DNA of 64,000 bases, from assembly GCF_042676245.1 (NCBI RefSeq), contig NZ_JBHTKA010000007.1, forward strand, positions 372,001-436,000, read 5' to 3'. How positions within the stretch are numbered: position 1 is the stretch's first letter; each line of letters begins with the position of its first letter. A program made the position numbers and the translations under genes. The notes below the pieces were generated by a model. That model made no database searches and had not been told where the DNA came from. It worked only from the letters and a program-made list of their open reading frames with translations. This document shows positions 16,803 through 27,069 of this stretch, in pieces. The DNA comes from Ohtaekwangia kribbensis. GTDB lineage: Bacteria; Bacteroidota; Bacteroidia; Cytophagales; Cyclobacteriaceae.

Positions 16803-19800
16803 ATGGAAGAATCTAAAAAGGTATACTGGAAAGGCATCGAGCAGTTGGCAAACAATCCAGAGTTTGTGAAGAATGCTCATCACGAATTTGCTCAGCCTGG
16901 TCCGGAAGAAGACCTGGGACATTCGCGCAGGGATTTTTTGAAGATGATGGGCTTTGGCGTGTCTGCCGTTGCATTGGCTGCGTGTGAGGCACCTATCCGC
17001 AAAGCTATTCCTTATGTTAACAAGCCGGTAGATATAGATCCGAGCTTACCAAACTACTACGCTTCATCGTATGTTAACGGTGGCGACTACTGTAGCATTG
17101 TTGTAAAAACTCGCGAAGGTCGTCCGATCAAAATAGAAGGTAACGCACTCTCCAATGTAACCAAAGGTGGGGTAAGCGCACAGGTAGAAGCATCTGTACT
17201 CTCTTTATATGATAACGCCCGCCTTCGTGGCCCGAAGGTTGGAAAAGATAAAATCAGCTGGGAAGATCTCGACAAACAAGTAATTGCAAAACTGAACGAG
17301 ATCTCTGGTAAGGGTGGACAAATCAGAATTGTTAGTAACACGATACTGAGCCCAAGTACAAAAGCTGCTATTGAAAAATTCAAAGCAACATACGCTTCAA
17401 CACAACACATTCAGTATGATCAGACATCTTCATACGGAATTGTTAAAGCAAATGAAGAATCGTTCGGTGCTGCTGTTGTACCTTCTTATGATTTCAGCAA
17501 AGCTAAAGTTATAGTAAGTGTTGCTGCTGACTTCATCGGTAGCTGGATTTCTCCTATAGAATTTACAAAACAATACGCATTAACCCGCGAGGTTACAGAA
17601 GACAAACGTGATATGTCTCGTCACTATCAGTTTGAATCTATACTCTCGATCACCGGTGCCAATGCAGACTACAGAACACAAATCAAACCTTCAGAAGAAG
17701 GCGCTGTAGTGATTCAACTCTATAATTTACTCGCAGGTAAAGCAGGACGTCCTACCGTAAGTGGTGGCGTAGAGAAAGCTAACATTGCGAAAGCAGCAGA
17801 AGAACTTTGGACTAACCGCGGCAACGCTTTGGTAGTAGCAGGTTCTAACGACAAGGCTATACAAGTGGTTGTTAACGCAATCAACGATATACTCGGAAGC
17901 TACGGCACTACAATCGATCTGAACACTCCGGTAAATTTCCGCCAGGGTGACGATGTAGCGATGTCTAACTTCGTAAATGAATTAGAAGCAGGAAAGATCG
18001 GAGCAGTAATTTTCTATAACTGTAACCCGGTATATGATTTCCCTGCTGGTGACAAGATTGCTGCTGCATTGAAAAATGTGGAGCTGTCTGTTGCTACAAG
18101 CTATAAAGAAGATGAAACCGGAACGCTTGCCAAGTATATGGCTCCGGATCATCACTTCCTTGAAGCATGGAACGATGCAGAGCCGAAGAAGAATTTCTTC
18201 AGCCTGGGTCAGCCGACTATCACACCTATCTTCAAATCACGTGCAGCACAGGAGAGCTTGCTCGTGTGGTCAAATGAACCGAAGGCTGATTACTTTGAAT
18301 TTGTAAAAAATAACTGGAGAACCTGGTTCTATAAAGATCAGACTTTCGACTTCCAGAGTTTCTGGGATAAATGCCTGTATGATGGCGTATACGAACTGCC
18401 GCCAACGGCTGCTGCAGCTGTAACATTCGCAGGTAATGTAGGTGCCGCTGCTGATGCAATTGCAAGCAACTACAAAGCAGGAGCATGGGAACTGGTGATC
18501 TACGAAAGTGGTAACATCGGTAATGGTTCACAAGCCAACAACCCGTTATTGCAAGAGCTTCCGGATCCTATCACAAAAGCTACATGGGATCACTATGTAA
18601 CGGTTGCTCCGAAAGATGCTAAAGACATCGACTTCTCTGAAAGCGTAACAAAATACGCAACCATCACTTTCAACGATAAAACTGTAAAACTTCCAATGCT
18701 TGTTCAGCCAGGTCAAACTCCTGGTACAATAGGTATACCTGTAGGTTACGGTCGTACGAAAGCTGGTAAGGTTGCTGATAACATCGGGCAGAATGTATAT
18801 CCGTTCGTTGCTCTTGTAAATGGTTCACTGAGCTACAGCGCAACAGTAACCTTTACTCCAACAACGGAAACATATCAGATAGCACAAACACAAACTCACA
18901 ACACCTATATGGGCCGTGAGACTGTAGTGCAGGAAACATTATTGTCTGAGTATAAAGACAAGAACTGGGATCGTGATTTCCATCCGTCAGTAGCAACCTG
19001 GACAGATCCAGAACACAAAGTAGCCCCGGGCGAGATTTCATTGTGGAAAGGTCATGAGTATAACAACCACCATTGGGGAATGGCGATCGACCTGAACACA
19101 TGTACAGGTTGTGCAGCTTGCGTGGTGGCATGTAACGTAGAAAACAACGTAGCACTGGTAGGTCGCGAAGAAGTAATCAACCGCAGAGAAATGCACTGGT
19201 TACGCATCGACCGTTACTATAGCAGCGATGCTCCTGCTGATGATTGGAGAGGTATAGAAGTAGCGGCTGAAAATCCGGATGTAGTATTCCAGCCGATGCT
19301 GTGCCAGCACTGTAACAACGCACCTTGCGAAACAGTTTGTCCGGTAGCAGCAACTACACACAGCACGGAAGGTCTCAACCAAATGACCTACAACCGTTGT
19401 ATCGGTACGCGTTACTGTGCAAACAACTGTCCTTATAAAGTAAGACGTTTCAACTGGTTCAAGTACCACGATAACCGTCAGTTCGAAACCGCTAACCCGG
19501 CAATGAACTCAGACTTGGGTAAGATGGTATTGAATCCGGATGTAACGGTTCGTTCACGTGGTGTAATGGAGAAATGTTCATTCTGCGTGCAACGCATACA
19601 AGCTGGTAAACTCACCGCGAAGAAGGAGAGAAGACCATTGAAAGACGGAGAGGTGGTAACAGCATGTGCTGCAGCCTGCTCTACCGGAGCGATCGTATTC
19701 GGAGACATTAACAATCCGGAAAGTAAAGTATCGAAGCTTCTGAAAATCAGACCGATGGATGAGAAACATCCTCACCGCATCGACAAGATTGCAGACAACC

Positions 19801-19892
19801 CGCGTGCTTACCAGGTATTAGAAGAAATTGGTGTGAAGCCAAACATCTGGTACCTCACGAAAGTAAGAAACAAGGATGCTGCTAAAGCATAA
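16803..19892 (+). CDS. actB: alternative complex III iron-sulfur/molybdopterin-like subunit ActB
   Basis: A 1029-residue protein. A twin-arginine variant signal (SRRDFLKMMGFGVSAVALAAC, about residues 41-60) explains the family name TAT-variant-translocated oxidoreductase. A molybdopterin-oxidoreductase-like half without evident cofactor ligands occupies about 60-700. A ferredoxin-like half follows with four cysteine clusters: CTGCAACVVAC near 764, CQHCNNAPCETVC near 833, CIGTRYCANNC near 862, and CSFC...CAAAC near 925-960. It carries electrons from quinol towards the ActA/ActE hemes on the periplasmic side. It starts 54 nt after actA, in a leader with an AACGGATAACG motif. Confidence 0.95.
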   Translation: MEESKKVYWKGIEQLANNPEFVKNAHHEFAQPGPEEDLGHSRRDFLKMMGFGVSAVALAACEAPIRKAIPYVNKPVDIDPSLPNYYASSYVNGGDYCSIVVKTREGRPIKIEGNALSNVTKGGVSAQVEASVLSLYDNARLRGPKVGKDKISWEDLDKQVIAKLNEISGKGGQIRIVSNTILSPSTKAAIEKFKATYASTQHIQYDQTSSYGIVKANEESFGAAVVPSYDFSKAKVIVSVAADFIGSWISPIEFTKQYALTREVTEDKRDMSRHYQFESILSITGANADYRTQIKPSEEGAVVIQLYNLLAGKAGRPTVSGGVEKANIAKAAEELWTNRGNALVVAGSNDKAIQVVVNAINDILGSYGTTIDLNTPVNFRQGDDVAMSNFVNELEAGKIGAVIFYNCNPVYDFPAGDKIAAALKNVELSVATSYKEDETGTLAKYMAPDHHFLEAWNDAEPKKNFFSLGQPTITPIFKSRAAQESLLVWSNEPKADYFEFVKNNWRTWFYKDQTFDFQSFWDKCLYDGVYELPPTAAAAVTFAGNVGAAADAIASNYKAGAWELVIYESGNIGNGSQANNPLLQELPDPITKATWDHYVTVAPKDAKDIDFSESVTKYATITFNDKTVKLPMLVQPGQTPGTIGIPVGYGRTKAGKVADNIGQNVYPFVALVNGSLSYSATVTFTPTTETYQIAQTQTHNTYMGRETVVQETLLSEYKDKNWDRDFHPSVATWTDPEHKVAPGEISLWKGHEYNNHHWGMAIDLNTCTGCAACVVACNVENNVALVGREEVINRREMHWLRIDRYYSSDAPADDWRGIEVAAENPDVVFQPMLCQHCNNAPCETVCPVAATTHSTEGLNQMTYNRCIGTRYCANNCPYKVRRFNWFKYHDNRQFETANPAMNSDLGKMVLNPDVTVRSRGVMEKCSFCVQRIQAGKLTAKKERRPLKDGEVVTACAAACSTGAIVFGDINNPESKVSKLLKIRPMDEKHPHRIDKIADNPRAYQVLEEIGVKPNIWYLTKVRNKDAAKA

Positions 19893-19947
19893 GCTGCATA
19901 CTCACAGATAATAACTTATAACGAATAACGGATAACTTTTTAGATAA

Positions 19948-21354
19948 ATGCAAGTTACGTCATCAGTTCGCGATCCCCTGGTAACCGGTGGTAAAACGGT
20001 AAAAGATGTTTCGCACGATATCAGCCGACACGTAGAGAATAAACCTCCGAGATCATGGTGGTTGGCACTGGCTGTTTCGCTGGTAGTTTTTGCCTACGGA
20101 CTTTACTGCGTATGTACAGTGCTCTGGCATGGGATAGGAGTTTGGGGATTAAATAAAACAGTAGGTTGGGCGTGGGATATCACGAACTTCGTATGGTGGG
20201 TTGGTATCGGTCACGCAGGTACACTGATCTCTGCGATCCTCTTGCTGTTCCGTCAGAAGTGGAGAATGTCCATCAACCGTGCTGCAGAAGCGATGACGAT
20301 CTTTGCCGTTATCTGTGCGGCAACATTCCCGCTCATTCACATGGGACGTCTCTGGTTAGGTTTCTACTGGGCGCTTCCACTGCCGAACGCATTCGGTTCT
20401 CTCTGGGCAAACTTTAACTCGCCTCTGTTGTGGGACGTGTTCGCGATCTCGACATACTTCACGGTATCATTGGTGTTCTGGTATATAGGTCTTATTCCCG
20501 ACTTTGCTACGATCCGCGACCGCGCGGTAGTGCAAGGCAACCAGATCCGAGCAGCCGTATATAATGCGTTGAGCTTCGGCTGGCAAGGTGGTGCTAAAAC
20601 CTGGATGCGTTACGAAGCCGTAGCGCTGATTCTGGCAGGTCTCTCAACACCACTTGTATTGTCTGTTCACACGATCGTATCCATGGACTTTGCTACTTCG
20701 GTTATTCCGGGATGGCACACAACAATCTTCCCGCCATACTTCGTGGCTGGTGCGATCTTCTCAGGCTTCGCGATGGTACTAACTCTGCTGTTGATTACCC
20801 GCGTAGTATTTAAACTCGAAGACTATATCACGATATACCACATTGAATTGATGAACATCATCATCATCGTAACCGGTTCAATTGTAGGTATCGCATATAT
20901 CACGGAGTTGTTCATCTCCTGGTACTCAGGTGTTGAATACGAAGGATATGCATTCTATAACCGCGTACAAGGTCCTTATGCATGGGCATACTGGTCAATG
21001 ATGACTTGTAACGTAATCTCTCCTCAATTATTCTGGATCAAGAAGATCAGAATGAGCATCGTAGCAACATTCGTGCTCTCGATCATTGTAAACATAGGTA
21101 TGTGGTTCGAGCGTTTTGTGATTATCGTTACATCACTGCACCGCGACTATATCCCTTCGAGCTGGACCATGTTCCACCCGACGATGTACGATATCGGTGA
21201 ATACGTATTCACATTCGGATTGTTCTTCACAGCGTTCCTGCTCTTCGCCAAGTTCTTCCCGGTGATTAACATGGCAGAGGTGAAAAGCATTGTGAGATCA
21301 GACTCTGAAAAAGTAGGTCACAGTTCACATGTAGAAGAAGAAGTTCACGCTTAA
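19948..21354 (+). CDS. actC: alternative complex III NrfD-like membrane subunit ActC
   Basis: A 468-residue polytopic protein of the NrfD/PsrC type with about ten helices. The first helix starts at WWLALAVSLVVFAYGLYC, and helices with conserved His and Trp residues include WVGIGHAGTLISAILLLF and MGRLWLGFYWALPLPN. ActC is one of two quinol-facing membrane subunits of complex III and probably contains the quinol site and a proton half-channel. The downstream actD starts 14 nt after the stop. The His-rich C-terminal tail (VGHSSHVEEEVHA) is short. Confidence 0.94.
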   Translation: MQVTSSVRDPLVTGGKTVKDVSHDISRHVENKPPRSWWLALAVSLVVFAYGLYCVCTVLWHGIGVWGLNKTVGWAWDITNFVWWVGIGHAGTLISAILLLFRQKWRMSINRAAEAMTIFAVICAATFPLIHMGRLWLGFYWALPLPNAFGSLWANFNSPLLWDVFAISTYFTVSLVFWYIGLIPDFATIRDRAVVQGNQIRAAVYNALSFGWQGGAKTWMRYEAVALILAGLSTPLVLSVHTIVSMDFATSVIPGWHTTIFPPYFVAGAIFSGFAMVLTLLLITRVVFKLEDYITIYHIELMNIIIIVTGSIVGIAYITELFISWYSGVEYEGYAFYNRVQGPYAWAYWSMMTCNVISPQLFWIKKIRMSIVATFVLSIIVNIGMWFERFVIIVTSLHRDYIPSSWTMFHPTMYDIGEYVFTFGLFFTAFLLFAKFFPVINMAEVKSIVRSDSEKVGHSSHVEEEVHA

Positions 21355-21368
21355 TAAGACTTGAAGAA

Positions 21369-21899
21369 ATGACTGCAGATAAAAACTTTTTAGTAGGCGT
21401 ATTTGATAACGAAGAAGTACTGCTGGACGGCATCAGCAAAGTGCGCTCGACTGGCCTGAAAATACACGATGTATTCTCTCCATTCCCGGTACACGGTATA
21501 GATGATGCATTGGGATTGAAAAGATCCCGTCTTCCAAGAGCTGCTTTCTTATTCGGTCTTACCGGTACCAGCCTTGCATTAACCATGCAGATATGGATGC
21601 TCGGATACGACTGGCCAATGATCATTGGTGGTAAGAACTTCGCGTCACTTCCTCCATTTATCCCTGTGACCTTCGAGTTAACAGTTCTTTTGGCTGCGTT
21701 AGGTATGGTGGCAACATTCATGATCGTAAGTGATCTGAAGCCCTATAAATGGCCACGTCAGTTTGACGTGAGAAGCACAGACGATAAACACGTAATGGCT
21801 ATCGATCTGGCCCTGAACGGTGGTAAAAGCAAAGAAGAGATTTCTCGTATCCTGAAGGATGCCGGTGCTTCTGAAGTAAATGAAAAGAATTTTGAATAA
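21369..21899 (+). CDS. actD: alternative complex III subunit ActD (DUF3341)
   Basis: A 176-residue DUF3341 protein. Residues 1-50 form a soluble alpha/beta domain (FLVGVFDNEEVLLDGISKVR, DVFSPFPVHGID), followed by two membrane helices (about 57-75 and 100-122) and a C-terminal cytoplasmic helix. ActD holds the two NrfD-like subunits together in known complex III structures. The operon position between actC and actE confirms the assignment. Confidence 0.93.
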   Translation: MTADKNFLVGVFDNEEVLLDGISKVRSTGLKIHDVFSPFPVHGIDDALGLKRSRLPRAAFLFGLTGTSLALTMQIWMLGYDWPMIIGGKNFASLPPFIPVTFELTVLLAALGMVATFMIVSDLKPYKWPRQFDVRSTDDKHVMAIDLALNGGKSKEEISRILKDAGASEVNEKNFE

Positions 21900-21915
21900 T
21901 CATAGAATATTGACC

Positions 21916-22569
21916 ATGCGCTTTGTAACAAGCTTGTTCGTAGGACTTTCAGCTGCAGTGTTGTTAACATCATGCGGTGCCGGTGGTGAAGATCAGGGTA
22001 CAGAATATGCACCTAACATGTATCACTCGGTTGCTTACGAGCCCTATACTCAGATCGTAGATGAAGATGCAGGACGTTGGGTTACATCCATTGATTACCC
22101 GGACGGACACGCAGAGTACTTCAACTCAAATAAATTCAATCCGAATCGCATGAACATGCGTGAGTCAGCTCCCAATACAGTGAGCCGCAATAAAAACGGA
22201 TGGCTTCCTTACCGCCTCGGTAAAGACAGTCTGGCGTATGCATCTGCGCACATGAAGAATCCATTAGATTCAACAGCAGAGATTATAGCTTCTGGTAAAG
22301 CGCTATATGAAATGTACTGCGATCATTGTCACGGACCAAAAGGTGCTGGTGATGGTAAAGTTGCAGCCGGTGTTAAGATTGACGGTGTTCAGAAAGGTAA
22401 CTACAACGGTGTGCCTGATTATAAATCTGATGCATTGAAGAATATATCAGAGGGTCACATCTTCCACGTGATTACGCACGGTAAAGGTCTGATGTGGGCG
22501 CATGGTTCACAGATCAGTCCGGAAGATCGCTGGAAGATCGCCAAGTATGTAAAGACACTTCAAAAATAA
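21916..22569 (+). CDS. actE: alternative complex III monoheme lipoprotein ActE
   Basis: A 217-residue lipoprotein. The lipobox LLTSC ends at Cys20. One heme motif, CDHCH (135-139), is followed by HGPKGAGDGKVAAGV, typical of class I cytochrome c, and a Met ligand candidate in GKGLMWAHGSQI. It is the exit cytochrome that hands electrons to the oxidase. The open frame can be extended to 21880, but that would overlap actD and put 12 polar residues before the signal sequence. The ATG at 21916 is therefore preferred. Confidence 0.92.
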   Translation: MRFVTSLFVGLSAAVLLTSCGAGGEDQGTEYAPNMYHSVAYEPYTQIVDEDAGRWVTSIDYPDGHAEYFNSNKFNPNRMNMRESAPNTVSRNKNGWLPYRLGKDSLAYASAHMKNPLDSTAEIIASGKALYEMYCDHCHGPKGAGDGKVAAGVKIDGVQKGNYNGVPDYKSDALKNISEGHIFHVITHGKGLMWAHGSQISPEDRWKIAKYVKTLQK

Positions 22570-22664
22570 AAGGCAGTTATCAGTTGCCTGAATAATGCTG
22601 GGAAGCTGATGACTAAAGAACTTTAACGGATAACAAATAACGATTAACGAATAACGGAACTGAA

Positions 22665-24053
22665 ATGGCTCATCACGTAGAAGTTGCTGAAGAACAATAT
22701 GTATTTAGACCGGAGACCAAGAAGAAGCTATACATACTCCTTGTTGTAGGTATAGTAGTATTCGCGTTGGGCCTCGTGTTGGCAATGAATGACAGTGGTC
22801 ATCATGGTGCAGCACACGGAGACGGTCACGCTGTAGTAGCGGAAGCACAGAAACTGGTAGCATCTGCAGACCAGCATGGCGCGGCTTCAGAAGGTCATGC
22901 AGCACATGCAGACGCTGGCCACCACGCTGAAACAAAACCGTGGGTAAAAAGACTATTCAGCACACTCTGGATGAACAATGTGTTCTTCACAGGACTTGGT
23001 ATAATTGGTTTATTCTTCGTAGCCATTCAATACGCAGCACAAGCTGGCTGGTCAGTAGGCGTGAAGCGTGTTCCACTGGCAATGGGATCGTGGATTCCGG
23101 TGGCTGGTATATTAATGCTTGGACTCTGGTTCCTTACTCACCACGATATTTTCCATTGGACACACAGCTACCTTTACGATGTAAATGGTGCTGAGTTTGA
23201 TAAAATCATAAACAAGAAGGCTCCGTTCTTCTTCTGGCCATTGGCTGGTGGTACTTTCCCGCTGTTCTTTATTGCGCGGATGGTAATCTTCTTCGGCCTC
23301 TGGTATTACTTCTTTGTTCAGATCAGAAAAAATATGCTCGCTGAAGATCTGGAAGCTACAAATGCTTACTGGTATAAAAACCGTGTAACAGCAACCTGGT
23401 TCCTTATCTTCTTCGGTGTAAGCTCTTCTGTATCTGCATGGGATTGGGTGATGAGTATCGATACACACTGGTTCTCAACCATGTTTGGCTGGTATGTATT
23501 CGCGAGCTGGTGGGTAACAGGTTTGGCGGTGATCACCTTGATCGTAGCACACCTGAAGTCTGCAGGCTACCTGAAAATTGTTAACTCGAATCACCTGCAC
23601 GATCTTGGCAAATTCTGTTTCGCATTCTCGATCTTCTGGACCTATATCTGGTTTGGTCAGTTCCTTCTGATCTACTACGCAAACATTCCGGAAGAGACTA
23701 TATATTTCTACGAGCGTATGAGAAACAGTCCTTATAGCTGGATATTCTACCTGAACCTGATTCTGAACTTTGTACTTCCTTTCTTGTTATTCATGACGAG
23801 AGACGCGAAGCGCCAGATCTCTATGTTGAAAGTAGTATGCCCGGTTATCATCGTTGGTCACTGGTTCGATTTCTTCAATATGGTAACACCAGGTGTTATG
23901 AAATTGGAAGGAGGAGTAGGATTCCTGGAAATAGGTGTAGCACTGATATTTGCAGCTGTATACCTGTTGGTTGTTCTGAACAGCCTGTCGAAATTCCCGC
24001 TGTTCGGAAAGAATGATCCGATGTTACAAGAAAGTCTTCATCACCACATTTAA
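22665..24053 (+). CDS. actF: alternative complex III NrfD-like membrane subunit ActF
   Basis: A 462-residue polytopic protein related to ActC, with about ten helices. The first helix is at residues 20-40. It is followed by an unusual His/Ala-rich stretch (about 44-92, nine His, for example SGHHGAAHGDGH) that should face the periplasm. The rest matches the family (WMNNVFFTGLGIIGLFFVAIQYA; SVSAWDWVMSIDTHWFSTMFGWY). It is the second quinol-side membrane subunit. A 95-nt gap to actE carries the AACGGATAACG-type leader. Confidence 0.93.
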   Translation: MAHHVEVAEEQYVFRPETKKKLYILLVVGIVVFALGLVLAMNDSGHHGAAHGDGHAVVAEAQKLVASADQHGAASEGHAAHADAGHHAETKPWVKRLFSTLWMNNVFFTGLGIIGLFFVAIQYAAQAGWSVGVKRVPLAMGSWIPVAGILMLGLWFLTHHDIFHWTHSYLYDVNGAEFDKIINKKAPFFFWPLAGGTFPLFFIARMVIFFGLWYYFFVQIRKNMLAEDLEATNAYWYKNRVTATWFLIFFGVSSSVSAWDWVMSIDTHWFSTMFGWYVFASWWVTGLAVITLIVAHLKSAGYLKIVNSNHLHDLGKFCFAFSIFWTYIWFGQFLLIYYANIPEETIYFYERMRNSPYSWIFYLNLILNFVLPFLLFMTRDAKRQISMLKVVCPVIIVGHWFDFFNMVTPGVMKLEGGVGFLEIGVALIFAAVYLLVVLNSLSKFPLFGKNDPMLQESLHHHI

Positions 24054-24069
24054 TATTTAGAAAAGCGCT

Positions 24070-25137
24070 ATGATGAGTTTGATTATTTTTCTAGGTGTTG
24101 CTCTGGTCCTTGCGATCCTGTTCATGATCTTCCGGATCAGCACCCTGGTAGGTATTGCGAAAGGAAAGAAAGAAGGTTACGTAGGAGCAAACAATGGAGT
24201 TCACGGTACGCTCTTTATCATCTTCATGGTGGTGGGACTCGTTGCTTTCTTTTGGTATTCATATGCCCATTTTGATGAGTATACACTTCCAATAGCTTCG
24301 GAACATGGTAAGGAAACAGATAAGTTGTTCTGGATCACAATGGCAGTAACGGTGATCGCATTTGCGATCATCAGTATTGTAATGTTCGTGTTCATCTATC
24401 AGTACAGATACAACCCAGCAAGAAAAGCAAAATTCTTCCCGGACAACCATATATTGGAATTGACCTGGACGATTATCCCGGCTATTGTACTTGCTGTATT
24501 GATCTTTACTGGTCTCCGTACATGGAATGAAATCACTGCACCTGCATCAAAAGATGCTGAGGTGATCGAAATTATAGCACAGCAATTTGCGTGGACAGCG
24601 CGTTACCCTTCAAAAGATAAAGAGCTTGGAAAGGTTAACTATAAATTGATCGATGCTGTAAATGAATTTGGTCTCGATCTGTCTGACAAAAATTCTTATG
24701 ATGACTTCAAGTCATTGGAACTTCACTTCCCGGTAGATGAGGAAATCCTTTTGAAGATCAGAGCAAAAGATGTATTGCACAGCGTGTTCCTGCCACACTT
24801 CCGCGTGAAGATGGATGCTGTACCCGGTATGCCGACACAATTCAAGTTTAAGGCTACCAAAACGACCGAAGAAATGAGAATAGAGACAGGCAATCCTAAT
24901 TTCAATTACGAATTGGCTTGTACAGAGATATGCGGTAAAGGTCACTTCTCGATGAGAATGCCGGTTATCGTAGAGGACAGAGAATCATATGATCGCTGGA
25001 AAGCTTCACAGGAAGCTTGGTTGAAACAGAATCCGGATTACCTGAAAAATGTACCGGCTCAACTGAAGGAAGCAGCTATGATTAAGGCCGGATTACAGAA
25101 AGATCCAGGGGCAGGGGTAGCAGCAGTGACAGAATAA
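24070..25137 (+). CDS. coxB: cytochrome c oxidase subunit II
   Basis: A 355-residue oxidase subunit. Four hydrophobic segments precede the cupredoxin domain: two extra N-terminal ones (about 3-23 and 46-66) and the canonical hairpin (about 88-117 and 130-152). The CuA site is complete: an upstream His in VLHSVFLPHFRVKMD and C284-TEI-C288-GKGHFSM. No CxxCH is present, so unlike many caa3 enzymes this subunit has no fused cytochrome c domain. Electrons must come directly from complex III cytochromes. It is 16 nt downstream of actF. Confidence 0.95.
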   Translation: MMSLIIFLGVALVLAILFMIFRISTLVGIAKGKKEGYVGANNGVHGTLFIIFMVVGLVAFFWYSYAHFDEYTLPIASEHGKETDKLFWITMAVTVIAFAIISIVMFVFIYQYRYNPARKAKFFPDNHILELTWTIIPAIVLAVLIFTGLRTWNEITAPASKDAEVIEIIAQQFAWTARYPSKDKELGKVNYKLIDAVNEFGLDLSDKNSYDDFKSLELHFPVDEEILLKIRAKDVLHSVFLPHFRVKMDAVPGMPTQFKFKATKTTEEMRIETGNPNFNYELACTEICGKGHFSMRMPVIVEDRESYDRWKASQEAWLKQNPDYLKNVPAQLKEAAMIKAGLQKDPGAGVAAVTE

Positions 25138-25165
25138 GTTTTTCGAATCTAAGAATTATCAAGAC

Positions 25166-27058
25166 ATGGCAACGACCGATATTCACATCCATCAAGACGT
25201 ACACCATCACGATGATCACGGCCACGAGCATGATGAGCATCATGAAGGTAACTTTTGGACAACCTATATTTTCAGCCTCGACCATAAAATCATCGCCAAG
25301 CAATTCCTGATCACGGGTATATTTTGGGCGTTGTTAGGAGGAACACTCTCGGTGATCTTCCGTCTTCAGCTTGGTTTCCCGGATATGAATCTGGATTGGT
25401 TGAAACCTGTGCTGGGCGAATGGATCACTCCAGAAGGAAAGCTTGATCCTGAGTTTTACCTCGCGTTGGTTACAATGCACGGAACCATCATGGTGTTCTT
25501 TGTATTGACTGCCGGCTTGAGCGGTACATTCTCAAACTTCCTGATTCCGTTGCAGATCGGTGCACGCGATATGGCGTCTGGTTTCATGAACATGCTTTCA
25601 TATTGGTTCTTTTTCTTATCCAGTGTTGTAATGTTCGTTTCATTGTTCCTGGAAACAGGTCCTGCAGGAGGTGGATGGACTATATATCCTCCGTTGAGTG
25701 CATTGCCTCAGGCAATCAAAGGCTCCGGCATGGGTATGACCCTGTGGCTGGTAGCCATGGCGTTGTTCATTGTAAGTTCATTGCTGGGTAGCATCAACTA
25801 TATTACTACTGTAATCAACATGCGTACCCGTGGTATGTCATTCACCAGAATGCCACTTACTATCTGGGCGTTTTTCTTCACAGCAATCATCGGTATACTT
25901 TCGTTCCCTGTACTTTTCGCAGCTGCATTGTTATTGATCTTCGATCGTAGCTTTGGTACCAGCTTCTATCTGTCGGATATCTATATCGGTGGTGAAGCAT
26001 TGGCGCACGATGGTGGTAGCCCGATCCTGTTCCAGCACTTATTCTGGTTCCTCGGTCACCCGGAAGTATATATCGTATTGTTACCTGCGTTAGGACTTTC
26101 TTCGGAGATTATTGCGACAAATTCACGCAAGCCAATCTTCGGTTACAAAGCGATGATCGGTTCTATGCTCTTCATTGCAATCCTGTCGTTCATCGTATGG
26201 GCGCACCACATGTTCGTAACGGGTATGAACCCATTCCTGGGATCGATCTTCATGCTGTTGACGCTTATCATTGCTGTACCATCAGCGGTTAAAATATTCA
26301 ACTATGTAACAACATTGTGGAAGGGTAACATTGTGTTTACGCCTGCTATGTTGTTCTCGATTGGTCTTGTATCGTTCTTCCTGACAGGTGGTATCACTGG
26401 TATATTCCTCGGTAACTCTGCGATCGATATTCAATTGCACGATACATACTTCGTAGTGGCTCACTTCCACCTGGTAATGGGTAGTGCATCGTTCTTCGGT
26501 ATGCTGGCCGGTATATATCACTGGTTCCCGAAAATGTTCGGTCGTATGATGAATGAAACACTTGGACAAGTACACTTCTGGATAACATTCGTTGGTGTAT
26601 ACCTGGTGTTCTTCCCGATGCACTATATCGGTATAGCTGGTTTCCCAAGAAGATATTACTCTTGGACCAACTTCGAAACGTTCAGCGGCTTTGCTGACTT
26701 GAATATGCTGGTGTCTGTAGCGGCTATCTTAACACTTGCTGCACAGTTCATCTTCCTGTTCAACTTCTTCTATAGCATCTGGCGCGGTCGTTTGGCTCCG
26801 CTCAACCCATGGAATTCAAATACACTGGAGTGGACTACACCACGCAAACCTGGTCACGGTAACTGGGTAGGAGAGATCCCATCTGTATATCGCTGGCCGT
26901 ATGACTATAGCAAGCCGGGTGCAAAAGAGGATTTCATCCCGCAGCACATCCCATTCTCAGAAACACCTGAGTCGAATCTTCCGCACGAGAATGAGCTCAT
27001 CAAGCTTGAGACATCCAATGGGGAAGGAGCGATCATTATAGAAGGTAATAAACACTAA
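25166..27058 (+). CDS. coxA: cytochrome c oxidase subunit I
   Basis: A 630-residue heme-copper oxidase catalytic subunit with twelve helices. Heme ligand and CuB motifs are visible: MHGTIMVFFV near residue 111, WFLGHPEVYIVLLPALG, WAHHMFVTGM, and DTYFVVAHFHLVMGSASFFGM. The GHPEVYIVLLP motif has the YI pair of A-type oxidases with the cross-linked Tyr. The N-terminus is strikingly His/Asp-rich, with ten His in the first 28 residues (VHHHDDHGHEHDEHHEG). It reduces oxygen to water while pumping protons. Confidence 0.97.
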   Translation: MATTDIHIHQDVHHHDDHGHEHDEHHEGNFWTTYIFSLDHKIIAKQFLITGIFWALLGGTLSVIFRLQLGFPDMNLDWLKPVLGEWITPEGKLDPEFYLALVTMHGTIMVFFVLTAGLSGTFSNFLIPLQIGARDMASGFMNMLSYWFFFLSSVVMFVSLFLETGPAGGGWTIYPPLSALPQAIKGSGMGMTLWLVAMALFIVSSLLGSINYITTVINMRTRGMSFTRMPLTIWAFFFTAIIGILSFPVLFAAALLLIFDRSFGTSFYLSDIYIGGEALAHDGGSPILFQHLFWFLGHPEVYIVLLPALGLSSEIIATNSRKPIFGYKAMIGSMLFIAILSFIVWAHHMFVTGMNPFLGSIFMLLTLIIAVPSAVKIFNYVTTLWKGNIVFTPAMLFSIGLVSFFLTGGITGIFLGNSAIDIQLHDTYFVVAHFHLVMGSASFFGMLAGIYHWFPKMFGRMMNETLGQVHFWITFVGVYLVFFPMHYIGIAGFPRRYYSWTNFETFSGFADLNMLVSVAAILTLAAQFIFLFNFFYSIWRGRLAPLNPWNSNTLEWTTPRKPGHGNWVGEIPSVYRWPYDYSKPGAKEDFIPQHIPFSETPESNLPHENELIKLETSNGEGAIIIEGNKH

Positions 27059-27069
27059 TAAAATTCAGT

